From positions 62,001 to 126,000 of the forward strand of contig JAJDTL010000021.1 of NCBI GenBank assembly GCA_022827195.1: 64,000 nt of DNA, in the 5' to 3' direction. The stretch comes from Caldilineaceae bacterium (lineage in GTDB: Bacteria > Chloroflexota > Anaerolineae > Caldilineales > Caldilineaceae). The notes under the pieces were generated by a model that saw only the letters and a list, made by a program, of their open reading frames with translations, searched no databases and was not told the origin of the DNA. Shown piece after piece: positions 18,353 to 27,014 of the stretch; the stretch's first letter is position 1; every line of letters begins with the position of its first letter. The position numbers and the translations under genes are program-made.

Positions 18353-19234
18353 ATGGACGGGTTCGTTGCGCAATGCAGGCCAGCCGTGCTTAACGCACTG
18401 AAGGAGGACATCGGGAACGGTGATGTAACTTCGCTGGCGACGATCCGGCCGGATACGGAGGCGGAGGGTCACTTTTTGGCGAAGGCGCCCGGGGTCATTG
18501 CCGGGCTGGAGGTCGTCGAACTCGTCTACCGGGTACTTGAAGAGGCGTTCGTTCAGGTCGGCTGCCTTGGCTCACACGAGGAATCGGCGGCGGTTCAGTT
18601 TTTCGCACATGTGGAGGAAGGTGAATCGATTGATGCGGGAACGGTCGTCGCCCGGGCCTGCGGAGGGGCGCAACGCCTGCTGACTGCGGAACGGGTTGCG
18701 CTGAACTTCCTGCAGCGGATGTCCGGGATTGCGACGATGACCAAACGCTACGTGGATGCGACAAAAGGGAGCGCCGCTGTCATCCTGGATACGCGCAAGA
18801 CGGCGCCGGGGCTGCGTTATTTTGACAAGAGGGCTGTGGCGCTGGGCGGTGGTGAGAATCACCGTTTTGGCCTGTTCGATATGGCGTTGATAAAGGACAA
18901 TCACATTGCCGCGGCGGGCGGTATCACCCCTGCGGTGCGGCGAGTACGGGCCCGCTATAGTGGAGTTCCGATTGAAGTTGAGGTCGCGGACCTGACCCAG
19001 TTGAAAGAGGCTCTCGACCTCGACCTGGACCGGATTCTGCTCGACAATATGACAGCGGACCAGATCGGCGAGGCGGTACGAATTGCGGGGGGCCGTACGC
19101 CCCTCGAAGCTTCCGGCGGCGTTAACCTGGCCAATGTGACTGCGATTGCCGCCACCGGCGTCGACTCGATTTCAGTTGGCGCGCTTACGCACTCAGTCCC
19201 GGCACTGGACATCAGTTTCGACCTGCTTCAGTGA
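18353..19234 (+). CDS. nadC: Quinolinate phosphoribosyltransferase (decarboxylating)
   Basis: A 293-residue enzyme converting quinolinate and PRPP to nicotinate mononucleotide. It starts at ATG 18353 (AGGTG nearby). Motifs: ALKEDIGNGDVTSLAT, AERVALNFLQRMSGIAT, LDTRKTAPGLRYFDKRAV, GGGENHRFGLFDMALIKDNH, EVEVADLTQ, ILLDNMT and the C-terminal EASGGVNLANVTAIAATGVD. All substrate-binding Arg, Lys and Glu/Asp positions appear intact. nadA follows 55 bases downstream. Confidence 0.95.
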   Translation: MDGFVAQCRPAVLNALKEDIGNGDVTSLATIRPDTEAEGHFLAKAPGVIAGLEVVELVYRVLEEAFVQVGCLGSHEESAAVQFFAHVEEGESIDAGTVVARACGGAQRLLTAERVALNFLQRMSGIATMTKRYVDATKGSAAVILDTRKTAPGLRYFDKRAVALGGGENHRFGLFDMALIKDNHIAAAGGITPAVRRVRARYSGVPIEVEVADLTQLKEALDLDLDRILLDNMTADQIGEAVRIAGGRTPLEASGGVNLANVTAIAATGVDSISVGALTHSVPALDISFDLLQ

Positions 19235-19289
19235 GGGGGCGCCGAATAGTGTCGGCACAGTACTTAGAACTTGGAACGGAGTACGGGCC

Positions 19290-20423
19290 ATGACGACGGC
19301 AACGATAGCAACACCTCTGGCAGAGATCACCGAAGCCGGACCGATGTACGAGGCTCTTGCGCGCAAGCTGCACAATGTGGCGCTGGATGTCGAGTTACGC
19401 ATTAAGGCCGAGTTGGCCGCGCAGATTAACCGCCTGAAGAAGGAGCGGAATGCCGTTATTCTCGGGCACAATTACATGGAAGCCGCACTGTTCCATTCGA
19501 TCCCCGATTTTGTCGGCGACTCCCTCTACCTGAGCCGGATGGCGGCAAAAACCGACAAGGACGTGATCGTTTTCTGTGGGGTCGAGTTTATGGCGGAGAC
19601 GGCCAAGATACTCAGCCCGGACAAGACGGTCCTGCTGCCGGCGGAGAAGGCAGGTTGCTCGCTGGCGGCCAGCATCACAGGGGAGGACGTGCGGCGTCTC
19701 AAGGCGCAGTATCCCGGCGTGCCGGTGGTCACCTACGTGAACACCTATGCCGATGTGAAGGCTGAGACCGATGTCTGTTGCACGAGCGGAAATGCGGTCG
19801 CGGTGGTCAACTCCCTGGATTCGGACCGGGTCATCTTTATCCCCGACGAGTATCTGGCGAGGAATGTGGCGCAGGAGACGGGCAAGCAGATCATCATTCC
19901 CCGTGACATGGACAGGGATTCGCCAGACGGTGACCTGTCCGAGCCGCAGACTGTTGATGCCGAGACTGGCCATCCGATCATCCCGCTGGAGACCGAAGCG
20001 TTTGACCTGATCGGCTGGCATGGGCGCTGCGAGGTCCACGAGAAGTTCAGCGTACAGGACATTGAGAATGTACGCAGGCAGTACCCCGATGTCTCGATTG
20101 TCGCGCACCCGGAGTGCAGCCCGGAGGTGGTGGCTGCGTCGGACTTTACCGGCAGCACGACGTCGATGATCCGCTATGTGGAGGAGACGGAGGCGCCGCG
20201 CTTTCTGCTGCTGACCGAGTGCTCGATGGGTGACAACATCATCGGCGCGAACCCGGACAAGGAGATGCTGCGGCTCTGCGCGGTGCGCTGCCCCCATATG
20301 AGTCAGATCACGATGGAGGATACGCTGGCTGCGCTGGAGAAGATGCAGTATGAGATCAGCGTGCCGGAAGAGATTCTCGCCAGGGCGGCGCGTTCGGTGC
20401 AGCGGATGGTCGAGATCGGGTAG
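19290..20423 (+). CDS. nadA: Quinolinate synthase
   Basis: A 377-residue [4Fe-4S] enzyme condensing iminoaspartate with dihydroxyacetone phosphate to quinolinate. I start at ATG 19290. Motifs: ILGHNYMEAALFHSIPDFVGDS, CGVEFMAETAKIL, EKAGCSLAAS (first cluster Cys), YVNTYADVKAETDVCCTSGN, HGRCEVHEKF, VAHPECSPEVV (second Cys) and LCAVRCPHM (third Cys region). It forms an operon with nadC; no nadB (L-aspartate oxidase) is present, so iminoaspartate comes from an enzyme encoded elsewhere. A terminator follows. Confidence 0.95.
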   Translation: MTTATIATPLAEITEAGPMYEALARKLHNVALDVELRIKAELAAQINRLKKERNAVILGHNYMEAALFHSIPDFVGDSLYLSRMAAKTDKDVIVFCGVEFMAETAKILSPDKTVLLPAEKAGCSLAASITGEDVRRLKAQYPGVPVVTYVNTYADVKAETDVCCTSGNAVAVVNSLDSDRVIFIPDEYLARNVAQETGKQIIIPRDMDRDSPDGDLSEPQTVDAETGHPIIPLETEAFDLIGWHGRCEVHEKFSVQDIENVRRQYPDVSIVAHPECSPEVVAASDFTGSTTSMIRYVEETEAPRFLLLTECSMGDNIIGANPDKEMLRLCAVRCPHMSQITMEDTLAALEKMQYEISVPEEILARAARSVQRMVEIG

Positions 20424-20476
20424 CTGCCTGGCAGTTGCAGGTCAGCTGCGACAGATTAAGCAGAATAGGGCCACAC

Positions 20477-20512
20477 GCCGGACATCTTGCTCGTATGGAT
20501 GTCCGGCCTTTT
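20477..20512 (+). terminator. Rho-independent terminator after nadA
   Basis: A 10-base-pair perfect stem (GCCGGACATC / GATGTCCGGC) with an 11-base loop, followed by CTTTTG. It sits 54 bases after the nadA stop and before the convergent cobA gene. Confidence 0.75.
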
Positions 20513-20572
20513 GTGTCCGACGTGACAGGTCGGCCGCCGGGGCTCCCGCACCGCGCTCTCGCCCAATCGGAA

Positions 20573-21364
20573 CTAGGGGACGGCCCGCTCCATCGGGAGG
20601 AAGCCTGCACCGCCTTCATCGGGTGTAAACCAGTCGAGCCGGTCTCGCAGGGTGACGACATCGCCGAAAACGAGGACGGCGGGCGCGTGGATCTGTGCGC
20701 GCGCCATCGCCTGCGGCAGGCCGGCCAGCGTCGAGCAGACGACGCGCTGTTGACGTGTGGTCGCGCTGCCAATTGCGGCGGCGGGAGAGGCGGGATCGCG
20801 GCCATGTTTGCCCAATGTATCGCAGATAACGCTCACCCGCCGCGCGCCCATCATGACGACGAGGGTGGGCAGTTGCGCCAGCTGCGACCAATCGACCGAC
20901 GTTTCCTCTTTGGCTGGATCTTCGTTGCCGGTGACAACGACGAAGGCGCTCGCCAGATCCCTGTGGGTAACGGGGATGCCGGCAAAAGCGGGCGCGGCGA
21001 TGGCGGCGCTGACACCGGGCACGATTTCAAAGGGGAGGCCGGCGGCGGCAAGCGCCAGGCACTCCTCGCCGCCGCGCCCGAAAACGAAGCCATCTCCGCC
21101 CTTGAGTCGTACGACTTGTGACCCGGCCTGTACGCGGCTGACAAGGAGGGCGTTGATCTCGTCCTGGGGCATCGAATTGGGCCTGTGGCCCTGCTTGCCA
21201 ACGAAGATGCGCTCCGCCTGCGGCCGGAGTTCCTGCAGTAGTTCGCGGGCGATCAGGCGATCGAAGATGACGACGTCGGCGGCGCGCAGGAGCGCCAGGC
21301 CGCGCACGCTGATCAGGTCGGCGCGACCCGGTCCGGCGCCGACAAGGTAAGCTTTACCCGTCAT
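20573..21364 (-). CDS. cobA: Uroporphyrinogen-III C-methyltransferase
   Basis: A 263-residue SAM-dependent tetrapyrrole methylase making precorrin-2. Motifs: AYLVGAGPGRADLISVRGLALL, VVIFDRLIARELL, VRLKGGDGFVFGRGGEE, PFEIVPGVSAAIAAPAFAGIPVTHRD and the C-terminal P-A-x-V-F-GDVV-LR-RL. It is a stand-alone SUMT; the dehydrogenase half of CysG is the neighbouring gene, with a 33-base gap. Together they supply siroheme (or the cobalamin branch). Confidence 0.93.
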   Translation of the reverse strand: MTGKAYLVGAGPGRADLISVRGLALLRAADVVIFDRLIARELLQELRPQAERIFVGKQGHRPNSMPQDEINALLVSRVQAGSQVVRLKGGDGFVFGRGGEECLALAAAGLPFEIVPGVSAAIAAPAFAGIPVTHRDLASAFVVVTGNEDPAKEETSVDWSQLAQLPTLVVMMGARRVSVICDTLGKHGRDPASPAAAIGSATTRQQRVVCSTLAGLPQAMARAQIHAPAVLVFGDVVTLRDRLDWFTPDEGGAGFLPMERAVP

Positions 21365-21397
21365 GGCCGCTCCTCGCTGTTGCAGGACAGTACCGGG

Positions 21398-21853
21398 TCA
21401 TGAATCGGACGCCAGCAGCGCGGCGATCTTGTCGCGGGCTGTAGTGGCCTGCCGCGGGCGGCCTGAAATCGTACTGACTGAAACGATCAGGTCGCCGGAG
21501 CGGTGGACGGCGGGCGAGTGGAAGTTCCCCTCGGCGGGTGCGTCGGCGACGTTTACGAGCAGGCCGCGATCGCAGGCGGCCTGCGCGATCTTGCCATTGA
21601 CGGCGCGTACATTTGTGGCGGCGAAGACCAACGCGGCGCCGTCGAGGTCTCCTTCGCGGAAGGGCCTTCGCTCCCAGACGAACTGATTGTCAGCTGCCCA
21701 GGCCTGCAGCTGATCGGTTGCGGTCGGGCTGATCAGGCGCACGGGCGCGCCGGCCGCGAGCAGGCTGCGTACTTTCCGTTCACCGACAACGCCGCCGCCA
21801 ACTACCACTGCGGTGCCGCCGCGCAGGTCTGTGATGGTCAGAGGGAGTCGCAT
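21398..21853 (-). CDS. Precorrin-2 dehydrogenase / sirohydrochlorin ferrochelatase (CysG-N/Met8 type)
   Basis: A 151-residue protein starting at ATG 21853 (GAGGAAAGG upstream). Residues MRLPLTITDLRGGTAVVVGGGVVGERKV-type opening hold the NAD-binding GGGxVGxRK motif, and FAATNVRAVNGKIAQAA and VNVADAPAEGNFHSPAV match the CysG N-terminal domain, with the Asp of ADAP as the probable catalytic acid. It is shorter than full CysG-N or Met8 (about 200), ending soon after the dimerisation segment, so the chelatase part may be reduced. It lies between folKP and cobA on the same strand. Confidence 0.85.
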   Translation of the reverse strand: MRLPLTITDLRGGTAVVVGGGVVGERKVRSLLAAGAPVRLISPTATDQLQAWAADNQFVWERRPFREGDLDGAALVFAATNVRAVNGKIAQAACDRGLLVNVADAPAEGNFHSPAVHRSGDLIVSVSTISGRPRQATTARDKIAALLASDS

Positions 21854-21896
21854 GGGGTACCTTTCCTCGTAGCTGTCAACCGGAGGGTAGCGCGCG

Positions 21897-23267
21897 TTAC
21901 GATGCGTCAGCCAGAACTGCACAGGCGACGCGCAGTGCCTGCACATTTTCGCGCACGTCGTGGACGCGCACAATGCGCGCGCCGCGTTCGACGGCGAGAA
22001 CGTTGGCGGCGATCGTTGCGGCAAGCCGGTCGTCAACTGGCGCGCCGGCGGCCAGCTTGCCCAGGAAGCCCTTGCGAGAAGCGCCGAACAGGAGCGGGTA
22101 GCCCAATGCAGTCAGCTCGTCGAGGCGGCGAATGAGCGCGGCGTGTTGCGATACCGACTTACCGAAGCCGATGCCGGGGTCGATGACTCGATGCCAGCGG
22201 GCGACGCAGGCACGGCGGGCCAGTTCGAGCGCACGGTCCAGCTGCCTGCGCACCTCTGAAACGATGTCTGCAGCAGGTGTACCGTAATTTGCGTCTCGAT
22301 GCCGGTTGTCGACGTGGAGCGGGGCGCGGTTGTCCATCAGCACGAGGGGAACGCGACGTCTTGCTGCCAGTGCGGCCATGGCGGGCACGGTTTGAAGCGC
22401 GTCTTCCCGGGGGCCGCCGGCTGCTGGAAATCCGGAAACGTCGTTGAGCCAGACAGCGCCGGCATCCAGCGCGGCCTCTGCGACTTCGACGCGAAAGGTG
22501 TCGATGGAAAGGGGCAGATCAAGCTCTTTGCGCAGGGCGCTGATGACCGGCGCCACACGGCCGATCTCCTCTTCGATCGAAATGTCGGCGTGGCCGGGCC
22601 GGGTCGAATAGCCGCCGACGTCAATCGCGTCGGCGCCATCGGCGGCGAACTGTCGCGCCAGTGTGCAGGCGGCGGCGACCGGGTCGGGCGCACCTGCAAG
22701 CCCATCGCCGGAAAAGGAGTCGGGCGTCATGTTGAGAATGGCCATCACGCGCGTGGGTTGACTCCAGTGCCAAATCCTGTCGCCGAGCGGCATCACGCGC
22801 GGCGGCATCGGCATTTCAAGCCGGTCCCACAATTGGCGGACTGTAAGGTCCAACCGGGGATGCCGCAGGTCCGGCTCCAGGTCCAGCAGTGGCGCCAGAA
22901 CAAAGTCCCGTTCGGGAATGCGAATGTGGGGAATCGTCAGGCTGGGCGTATCCACGACGGCATCATCGTAGAAGAGGATGTCCAGGTCAACGTTGCGGGG
23001 GCCGTAGCGGACTGTCTTGGTGCGGCCCAGTTCGTTTTCGGTCCGCTTGACTGCGCGCAGCAGGTCCGGCGGAGTCAGGCGGGTGGTTCCCCGGCAGACG
23101 GCGTTGAGAAAGAGCGGCTGGTCGGTCACGTGCATCGGTTGCGTCTCGTAGAGGTGCGACGTTTCCTCGATCGAGACATAGGCTTTCAACGCGTCCAGGG
23201 CCGCGTGAATGAACGCGGCGCGGTCACCGATGTTTCCGCCCAGGGCGATGTAGACTGTGTTGGTCAC
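21897..23267 (-). CDS. Bifunctional HPPK-DHPS (FolK-FolP fusion)
   Basis: A 456-residue fusion of two consecutive folate enzymes. Residues 1 to about 150 are 6-hydroxymethyl-dihydropterin pyrophosphokinase (YIALGGNIGDR, PLFLNAVCRG, RYGPRNVDLDILFYDD, IPHIRIPERDFVLAPL). From about residue 175 it is dihydropteroate synthase (VMAILNMTPDSFSGDG, DVGGYSTRPG, DTFRVEVAEAALDAGAVWLNDVSG, DPGIGFGKSVSQHAALIRRL, LFGASRKGFLG). All key residues of both domains look intact. Such fusions are the rule in fungi, plants and apicomplexans but uncommon in bacteria, where folK and folP are usually separate genes. No linker is recognisable beyond about 15 residues. Confidence 0.93.
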   Translation of the reverse strand: MTNTVYIALGGNIGDRAAFIHAALDALKAYVSIEETSHLYETQPMHVTDQPLFLNAVCRGTTRLTPPDLLRAVKRTENELGRTKTVRYGPRNVDLDILFYDDAVVDTPSLTIPHIRIPERDFVLAPLLDLEPDLRHPRLDLTVRQLWDRLEMPMPPRVMPLGDRIWHWSQPTRVMAILNMTPDSFSGDGLAGAPDPVAAACTLARQFAADGADAIDVGGYSTRPGHADISIEEEIGRVAPVISALRKELDLPLSIDTFRVEVAEAALDAGAVWLNDVSGFPAAGGPREDALQTVPAMAALAARRRVPLVLMDNRAPLHVDNRHRDANYGTPAADIVSEVRRQLDRALELARRACVARWHRVIDPGIGFGKSVSQHAALIRRLDELTALGYPLLFGASRKGFLGKLAAGAPVDDRLAATIAANVLAVERGARIVRVHDVRENVQALRVACAVLADAS

Positions 23268-23593
23268 CGGACTCCTCTGTGAAACGGATCTCCTGGCCGC
23301 GCGGGGGCAGCGCTAACTCTCCGCAGACACTCGCTTGTGCAGTACTTTCCGGTCGACAACCGGCATCGATACGGCGGCGGACCAGATAGCCGAAAAACGG
23401 CGAGGCAACAGCGCATTTAACCACAGGTTGGTCCTGAAACACAATCGGATATTTGTTTTAGACCGGATGCCAAATGCTGCCGATTCGATTATACTAGGGA
23501 GGGACTAGAGTTTACTCTTGTCGCCAGCAACGCCTCAGTCGCCGGTTGCGAAGCCTCGATCACCAAGATTCGAAGATTATGGAGGGTCGCGTG
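23268..23593. other. Divergent intergenic region between folKP and a dioxygenase gene
   Basis: About 325 bases with no supportable gene. It holds one plus-strand promoter candidate, ATGCCA (23467-23472), 17 bases, TATACT (23490-23495), about 95 bases before the dioxygenase start. No clear minus-strand promoter for the folate gene was recognised. Confidence 0.45.
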
Positions 23594-24415
23594 ATGGATG
23601 AACTCAAAGATGAGTATCCATTGGCGGAAGAGCAGATTGCTTGCTACCGACGCGACGGCTTCGTCAGGCTGCCAAATGTTCTGTCGCCGGCGGTGCTGGA
23701 AGTGTATGGCGCAGAGTTCACGCGCCTGGTCCAGGCGTTGAATCGGCAGACGCTGCCGATTGCAGAGCGCAATACGTACGGCAAGGCATTTCTTCAGATC
23801 ACGAATCTGTGGGAGCACAGCGAGATTGTGAAGGAATTCGTGCTCTGCCGGAGGCTTGGCAAGATTGCGGCAGAACTGATGGGCGTGGACGGGGTACGGA
23901 TCTATCACGACCAGGCACTGTACAAGGAGCCGGGGGGCGGCTTTACACCGTGGCATGCGGACCAGTTCTACTGGCCGCTGGCGAATGACAACACGGTGAC
24001 CGCGTGGATTCCGCTGCAGCCGGTACCGCTAGAGATGGGGCCCCTGTCGTTCTGTGTGGGCAGCCACAAGTTGCTCAAAAACCGGGATATGGCGATCAGC
24101 GACGAGAGCGAGGAAAGAATCGGTCGCACGCTGAATGACTATGCGAAGGATGTCAAACCGTTTGCGCTGGGCGAGGTCAGCTTTCACTCGGGTTGGACAT
24201 TTCACCGGGCGGGGCCGAATGGGACAGGCCGGATGCGGGCGGTGATGACGATAATCTACATGGAGGACGGGATGCGGGTTGCCGCGCCCAAGAACGGGAA
24301 TCAGCAGGTGGACTGGGACCGCTGGCTGCCGGGCGCGCAGTTGGGCGAGGCGATCGATACGCCGCTGAATCCTGTATGCTATAGCAGGAGACATGCCTCA
24401 GAAGTGTCGAAGTAG
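23594..24415 (+). CDS. Phytanoyl-CoA dioxygenase family protein (Fe(II)/2-oxoglutarate)
   Basis: A 273-residue PhyH-family oxygenase. I start at ATG 23594, seven bases after GGAGG; in-frame ATG and GTG codons lie up to 15 bases upstream. The cupin core has the HxD iron ligands in WHADQFYWPL (about residue 118) and the distal His in SFHSGWTFHRAGPN, with the 2-oxoglutarate-binding Arg in RMRAVMTIIYM. MGPLSFCVGSHK is the typical strand before the loop. Bacterial members hydroxylate varied small molecules and natural products. The gene starts a run of plus-strand catabolic genes; its substrate is unknown. Confidence 0.88.
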   Translation: MDELKDEYPLAEEQIACYRRDGFVRLPNVLSPAVLEVYGAEFTRLVQALNRQTLPIAERNTYGKAFLQITNLWEHSEIVKEFVLCRRLGKIAAELMGVDGVRIYHDQALYKEPGGGFTPWHADQFYWPLANDNTVTAWIPLQPVPLEMGPLSFCVGSHKLLKNRDMAISDESEERIGRTLNDYAKDVKPFALGEVSFHSGWTFHRAGPNGTGRMRAVMTIIYMEDGMRVAAPKNGNQQVDWDRWLPGAQLGEAIDTPLNPVCYSRRHASEVSK

Positions 24416-24474
24416 CGCAAGTTGGGAAAGAGTCTGACCCAGGCAAAGATATTTTTCAGAATGGGGCCGGTCAA

Positions 24475-25500
24475 ATGAAAGGTGTAGCGAAGTTGCGGGC
24501 GGGTGTGGGAGAGGTGGGGTTGCTGGAAGCGCCCGAGCCGAACGCGAGCCCCGGGCACCTGGTTATCGAAGTTACGGCTGGTGGCCTATGCGGCACCGAC
24601 GTGCACATCTTCCACGACGAGTATCCGAGCCGGCCGCCGGTTATCCTAGGACATGAGGTGGCCGGGAAGGTCGTGGATGTGGGAGAAGGTGTCACGCGTT
24701 GCAGGAGCGGCGACTCTGTGACGAGTGAGCCGTACTTTCGCCTGTGCGGAGTGTGTGCGTATTGCCGGGCCGGGATGCCGAATCACTGCGGACAACGCGC
24801 GTCGATAGGCAGTGGCGTACACGGGGCTTTCGCGCGCTACGTCCTGGTTCCCGAACGGTCGGTGCATCTTCTGCCGCAGGGGGTTGACGAGTGGGCAGGC
24901 GCACTCACCGAGCCGCTGGCTTGCTGTGTGCATGCGCTGGAAAACACAAAGGTAGAGCCGGAGGATGTTGTGGTCGTTACCGGACCGGGGGCAATCGGTC
25001 TGATGATGATGCAGGTGGTCAAGGCGGCAGGCGGGCAGGTGGTGATGATAGGAACGGAGACCGATGGGGCGAGGTTGGAACTGGCGCTGACGCTGGGCGC
25101 GGATGAGGTGCTCATGGTGGGCAGCGATGATATTCAAGAGGCCATTTCGACGCGCAGCGACGGGCTCGGAGCCGACGTCGCTTTTGAGTGTTCGGGCGCG
25201 GGAGCGGGGGCGCAGACGGCATTGGAGCTGTTGCGGCACCGAGGACGGTATGTACAGGTGGGGCTGTTCGGCAGGCCGGTTACCTGGGACCTGGAGCAAG
25301 TCTGCGTCAAAGAGGTACAGGTGCAGGGAACATTTGCCACGGTCTCCAGCTCGTGGCAAAAGGCGCTGGCCCTTTTGCGTTCCGGCCTTGTCCGGACCGG
25401 GCCGCTCATCAGCCACCGGCTGCCACTGTCGGACTGGCAGCTGGCCTTTGAGCTGTTCGAGCGCCGCGAAGGGGTCAAGCTGGTGTTCACGCCGGCGTAG
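24475..25500 (+). CDS. Zinc-dependent alcohol dehydrogenase (sorbitol/threonine dehydrogenase type)
   Basis: A 341-residue medium-chain dehydrogenase. GGLCGTDVHIFHDEY gives the catalytic Zn Cys, PPVILGHEVAGKVVDVGEGV the catalytic His/Glu, and the structural zinc lobe is CGVCAYCRAGMPNHC (four Cys). The Rossmann motif is VVVVTGPGAIGLMMMQV. EPLACCVHALEN is the family substrate-helix motif. It probably oxidises a secondary alcohol of a polyol or sugar with NAD. It begins 59 bases after the dioxygenase gene and may share its transcript. Confidence 0.9.
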   Translation: MKGVAKLRAGVGEVGLLEAPEPNASPGHLVIEVTAGGLCGTDVHIFHDEYPSRPPVILGHEVAGKVVDVGEGVTRCRSGDSVTSEPYFRLCGVCAYCRAGMPNHCGQRASIGSGVHGAFARYVLVPERSVHLLPQGVDEWAGALTEPLACCVHALENTKVEPEDVVVVTGPGAIGLMMMQVVKAAGGQVVMIGTETDGARLELALTLGADEVLMVGSDDIQEAISTRSDGLGADVAFECSGAGAGAQTALELLRHRGRYVQVGLFGRPVTWDLEQVCVKEVQVQGTFATVSSSWQKALALLRSGLVRTGPLISHRLPLSDWQLAFELFERREGVKLVFTPA

Positions 25501-25638
25501 CGGCGCGTGCGCTGGAGTTGAACGAACCTGGTATCCGAAAAGAGATGGCTGCTCCAAACCCCGCTGTTCGATCGGGCTTTGTCTCTATGCAAACACGCGA
25601 CGAGGCTTCAGAGCAGTAGCACATTCGACGATCTCGGT

Positions 25639-26721
25639 ATGAGTCAGAGTGTACATACGACGATTCCGGCCGGGCCCCGCTGTCCAAACTGTGGATCGCG
25701 GGTGGCCCAAGAGGCTGAATCCTGCTACTTCTGCGGTCAAGAACTGACGGGAATAACCAGGAGAAGGCCGGCGCGTCTCATGTTGCGGGATGCTACGCTG
25801 GTACTCGTCCTGCTGGTTGTTGTGATTGGATGGTGGCAGTTTGGCAGGCAGGGCGAAGAGAACGGTCCACAAGATGAGGCCCTGATATCCCTTGCGCCTG
25901 AAGAGGGCGCCGACCTGGGACAGGGGGCCAACGGCGGGGAACCGAGTGAGGCCGAACCGTTGGTTCAGCAGCACACCGTGCAGAAAGGAGAGACGCTTCT
26001 CGGAATTGCGGCCATGTACGGAGTAACCGTTGAGGACGTGCAGGCGGCAAACAGAATGGAAGGCACCCTGATCCAGGCTGGGGAGGTGCTCCTCATACCG
26101 ATTCCGCTGTCGATTTCGGAAAACGGAATCGAAGACGGCGGGTCAACGATATCTACGATCTTCAACTATTCGGTCAAGCCAGGAGACACCCTGATATCGA
26201 TTGCCGTGCGACTTGGCACGAATGTTGCCGCCATCCAGGAAGCAAACAATATAGGCGCGGACGGCATAATCCGGCCTGAACAGGTGCTCCTGGTCCCCGT
26301 GGCCGGTGTGCCTGCAGCCGTGTTGACGGCGGACGCGCCGCGCGCTGATGGCGCCGGAAGAGACCTGATTTACGAGGCGCCCCGATTGTTGGGCCCGTAT
26401 GACGGCGAAAGCATCGCGCGCGGCGACAGTGTCCTGTTTCGCTGGTTGAGCGGGGGCCTGCTGGAGGAGAATGAATGGTACGTTCTGTACATCTGGCCGC
26501 TTGAGGGTTTGTTCGAGCTGCCTCCGCCGGTGTGGACAAAGTCAACCAGCTTTCGGCTGTCGAACCAGTGGGCGCCACCGCCGGAACGTGAGGTCACATA
26601 CCGGTGGCAAATCTCAGTCGCGCGTGTGGCCTTGGGCGACGGGGGAGAACGCAGCGTGGAGACCGCGGGCGAGCCCAGTGACGTGAGGAGCTTTGTGTGG
26701 TCCGGGCGGGAAGGCCAGTAG
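25639..26721 (+). CDS. Zinc-ribbon, single-TM, tandem LysM protein
   Basis: About 360 residues from the ATG at 25639 (an upstream TTG or GTG start is possible; no strong ribosome site). An N-terminal cytoplasmic zinc ribbon (CPNCGSRV...CYFCGQEL) is followed by one TM helix near residues 50-66 (DATLVLVLLVVVIGWWQFG), an acidic linker, two LysM domains (HTVQKGETLLGIAAMYGVTV and YSVKPGDTLISIAVRLGTNV) and a C-terminal domain with PRLLGPYDGESIARGD...FRW, which resembles Fn3-like domains. The LysM part should sit outside and bind peptidoglycan-like glycans while the ribbon stays inside. Its role among the catabolic genes is unclear. Confidence 0.75.
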   Translation: MSQSVHTTIPAGPRCPNCGSRVAQEAESCYFCGQELTGITRRRPARLMLRDATLVLVLLVVVIGWWQFGRQGEENGPQDEALISLAPEEGADLGQGANGGEPSEAEPLVQQHTVQKGETLLGIAAMYGVTVEDVQAANRMEGTLIQAGEVLLIPIPLSISENGIEDGGSTISTIFNYSVKPGDTLISIAVRLGTNVAAIQEANNIGADGIIRPEQVLLVPVAGVPAAVLTADAPRADGAGRDLIYEAPRLLGPYDGESIARGDSVLFRWLSGGLLEENEWYVLYIWPLEGLFELPPPVWTKSTSFRLSNQWAPPPEREVTYRWQISVARVALGDGGERSVETAGEPSDVRSFVWSGREGQ

Positions 26722-26839
26722 TGGAATCGTCGGACCTGCCTGGCGCGGGCCGGACAGTGCGAACGAATCGAGGGCGACTTTGGCATGTAAGTCAGCCGGC
26801 GGAAATGCGCGCGGCGAAGACAGTTTCACTCGCTGCAGA

Positions 26840-26868
26840 TTGCCATAACGGGGTGGCGGTTGTATAGT
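26840..26868 (+). promoter_or_regulatory. Sigma70-type promoter of the isomerase/oxidoreductase operon
   Basis: TTGCCA (26840-26845), 17 bases, TATAGT (26863-26868) on the plus strand. The implied leader to the ATG at 27015 is about 140 bases, long enough for regulation, but no known riboswitch was recognised. Confidence 0.55.
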
Positions 26869-27014
26869 GATGCAGTTTTCGATGCCCCACAGTCCGCATC
26901 GATGCTTGGTGTCGAGTTGCCTGTATTCTGGTGGGGCGACCAGGTTCGCGGGCGTGCTCACAGCGAACCAGCCGATAAAAGCAAATCATATTGCCACATG
27001 GCAGGGAGGAATTC

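Noticed and set aside
22299-23282. 327-codon plus-strand ORF
   Set aside because: Antisense to the FolK-FolP fusion, which has intact motifs for both enzymes.
24646-25557. 303-codon minus-strand ORF
   Set aside because: Antisense to the zinc alcohol dehydrogenase; no protein-like features.
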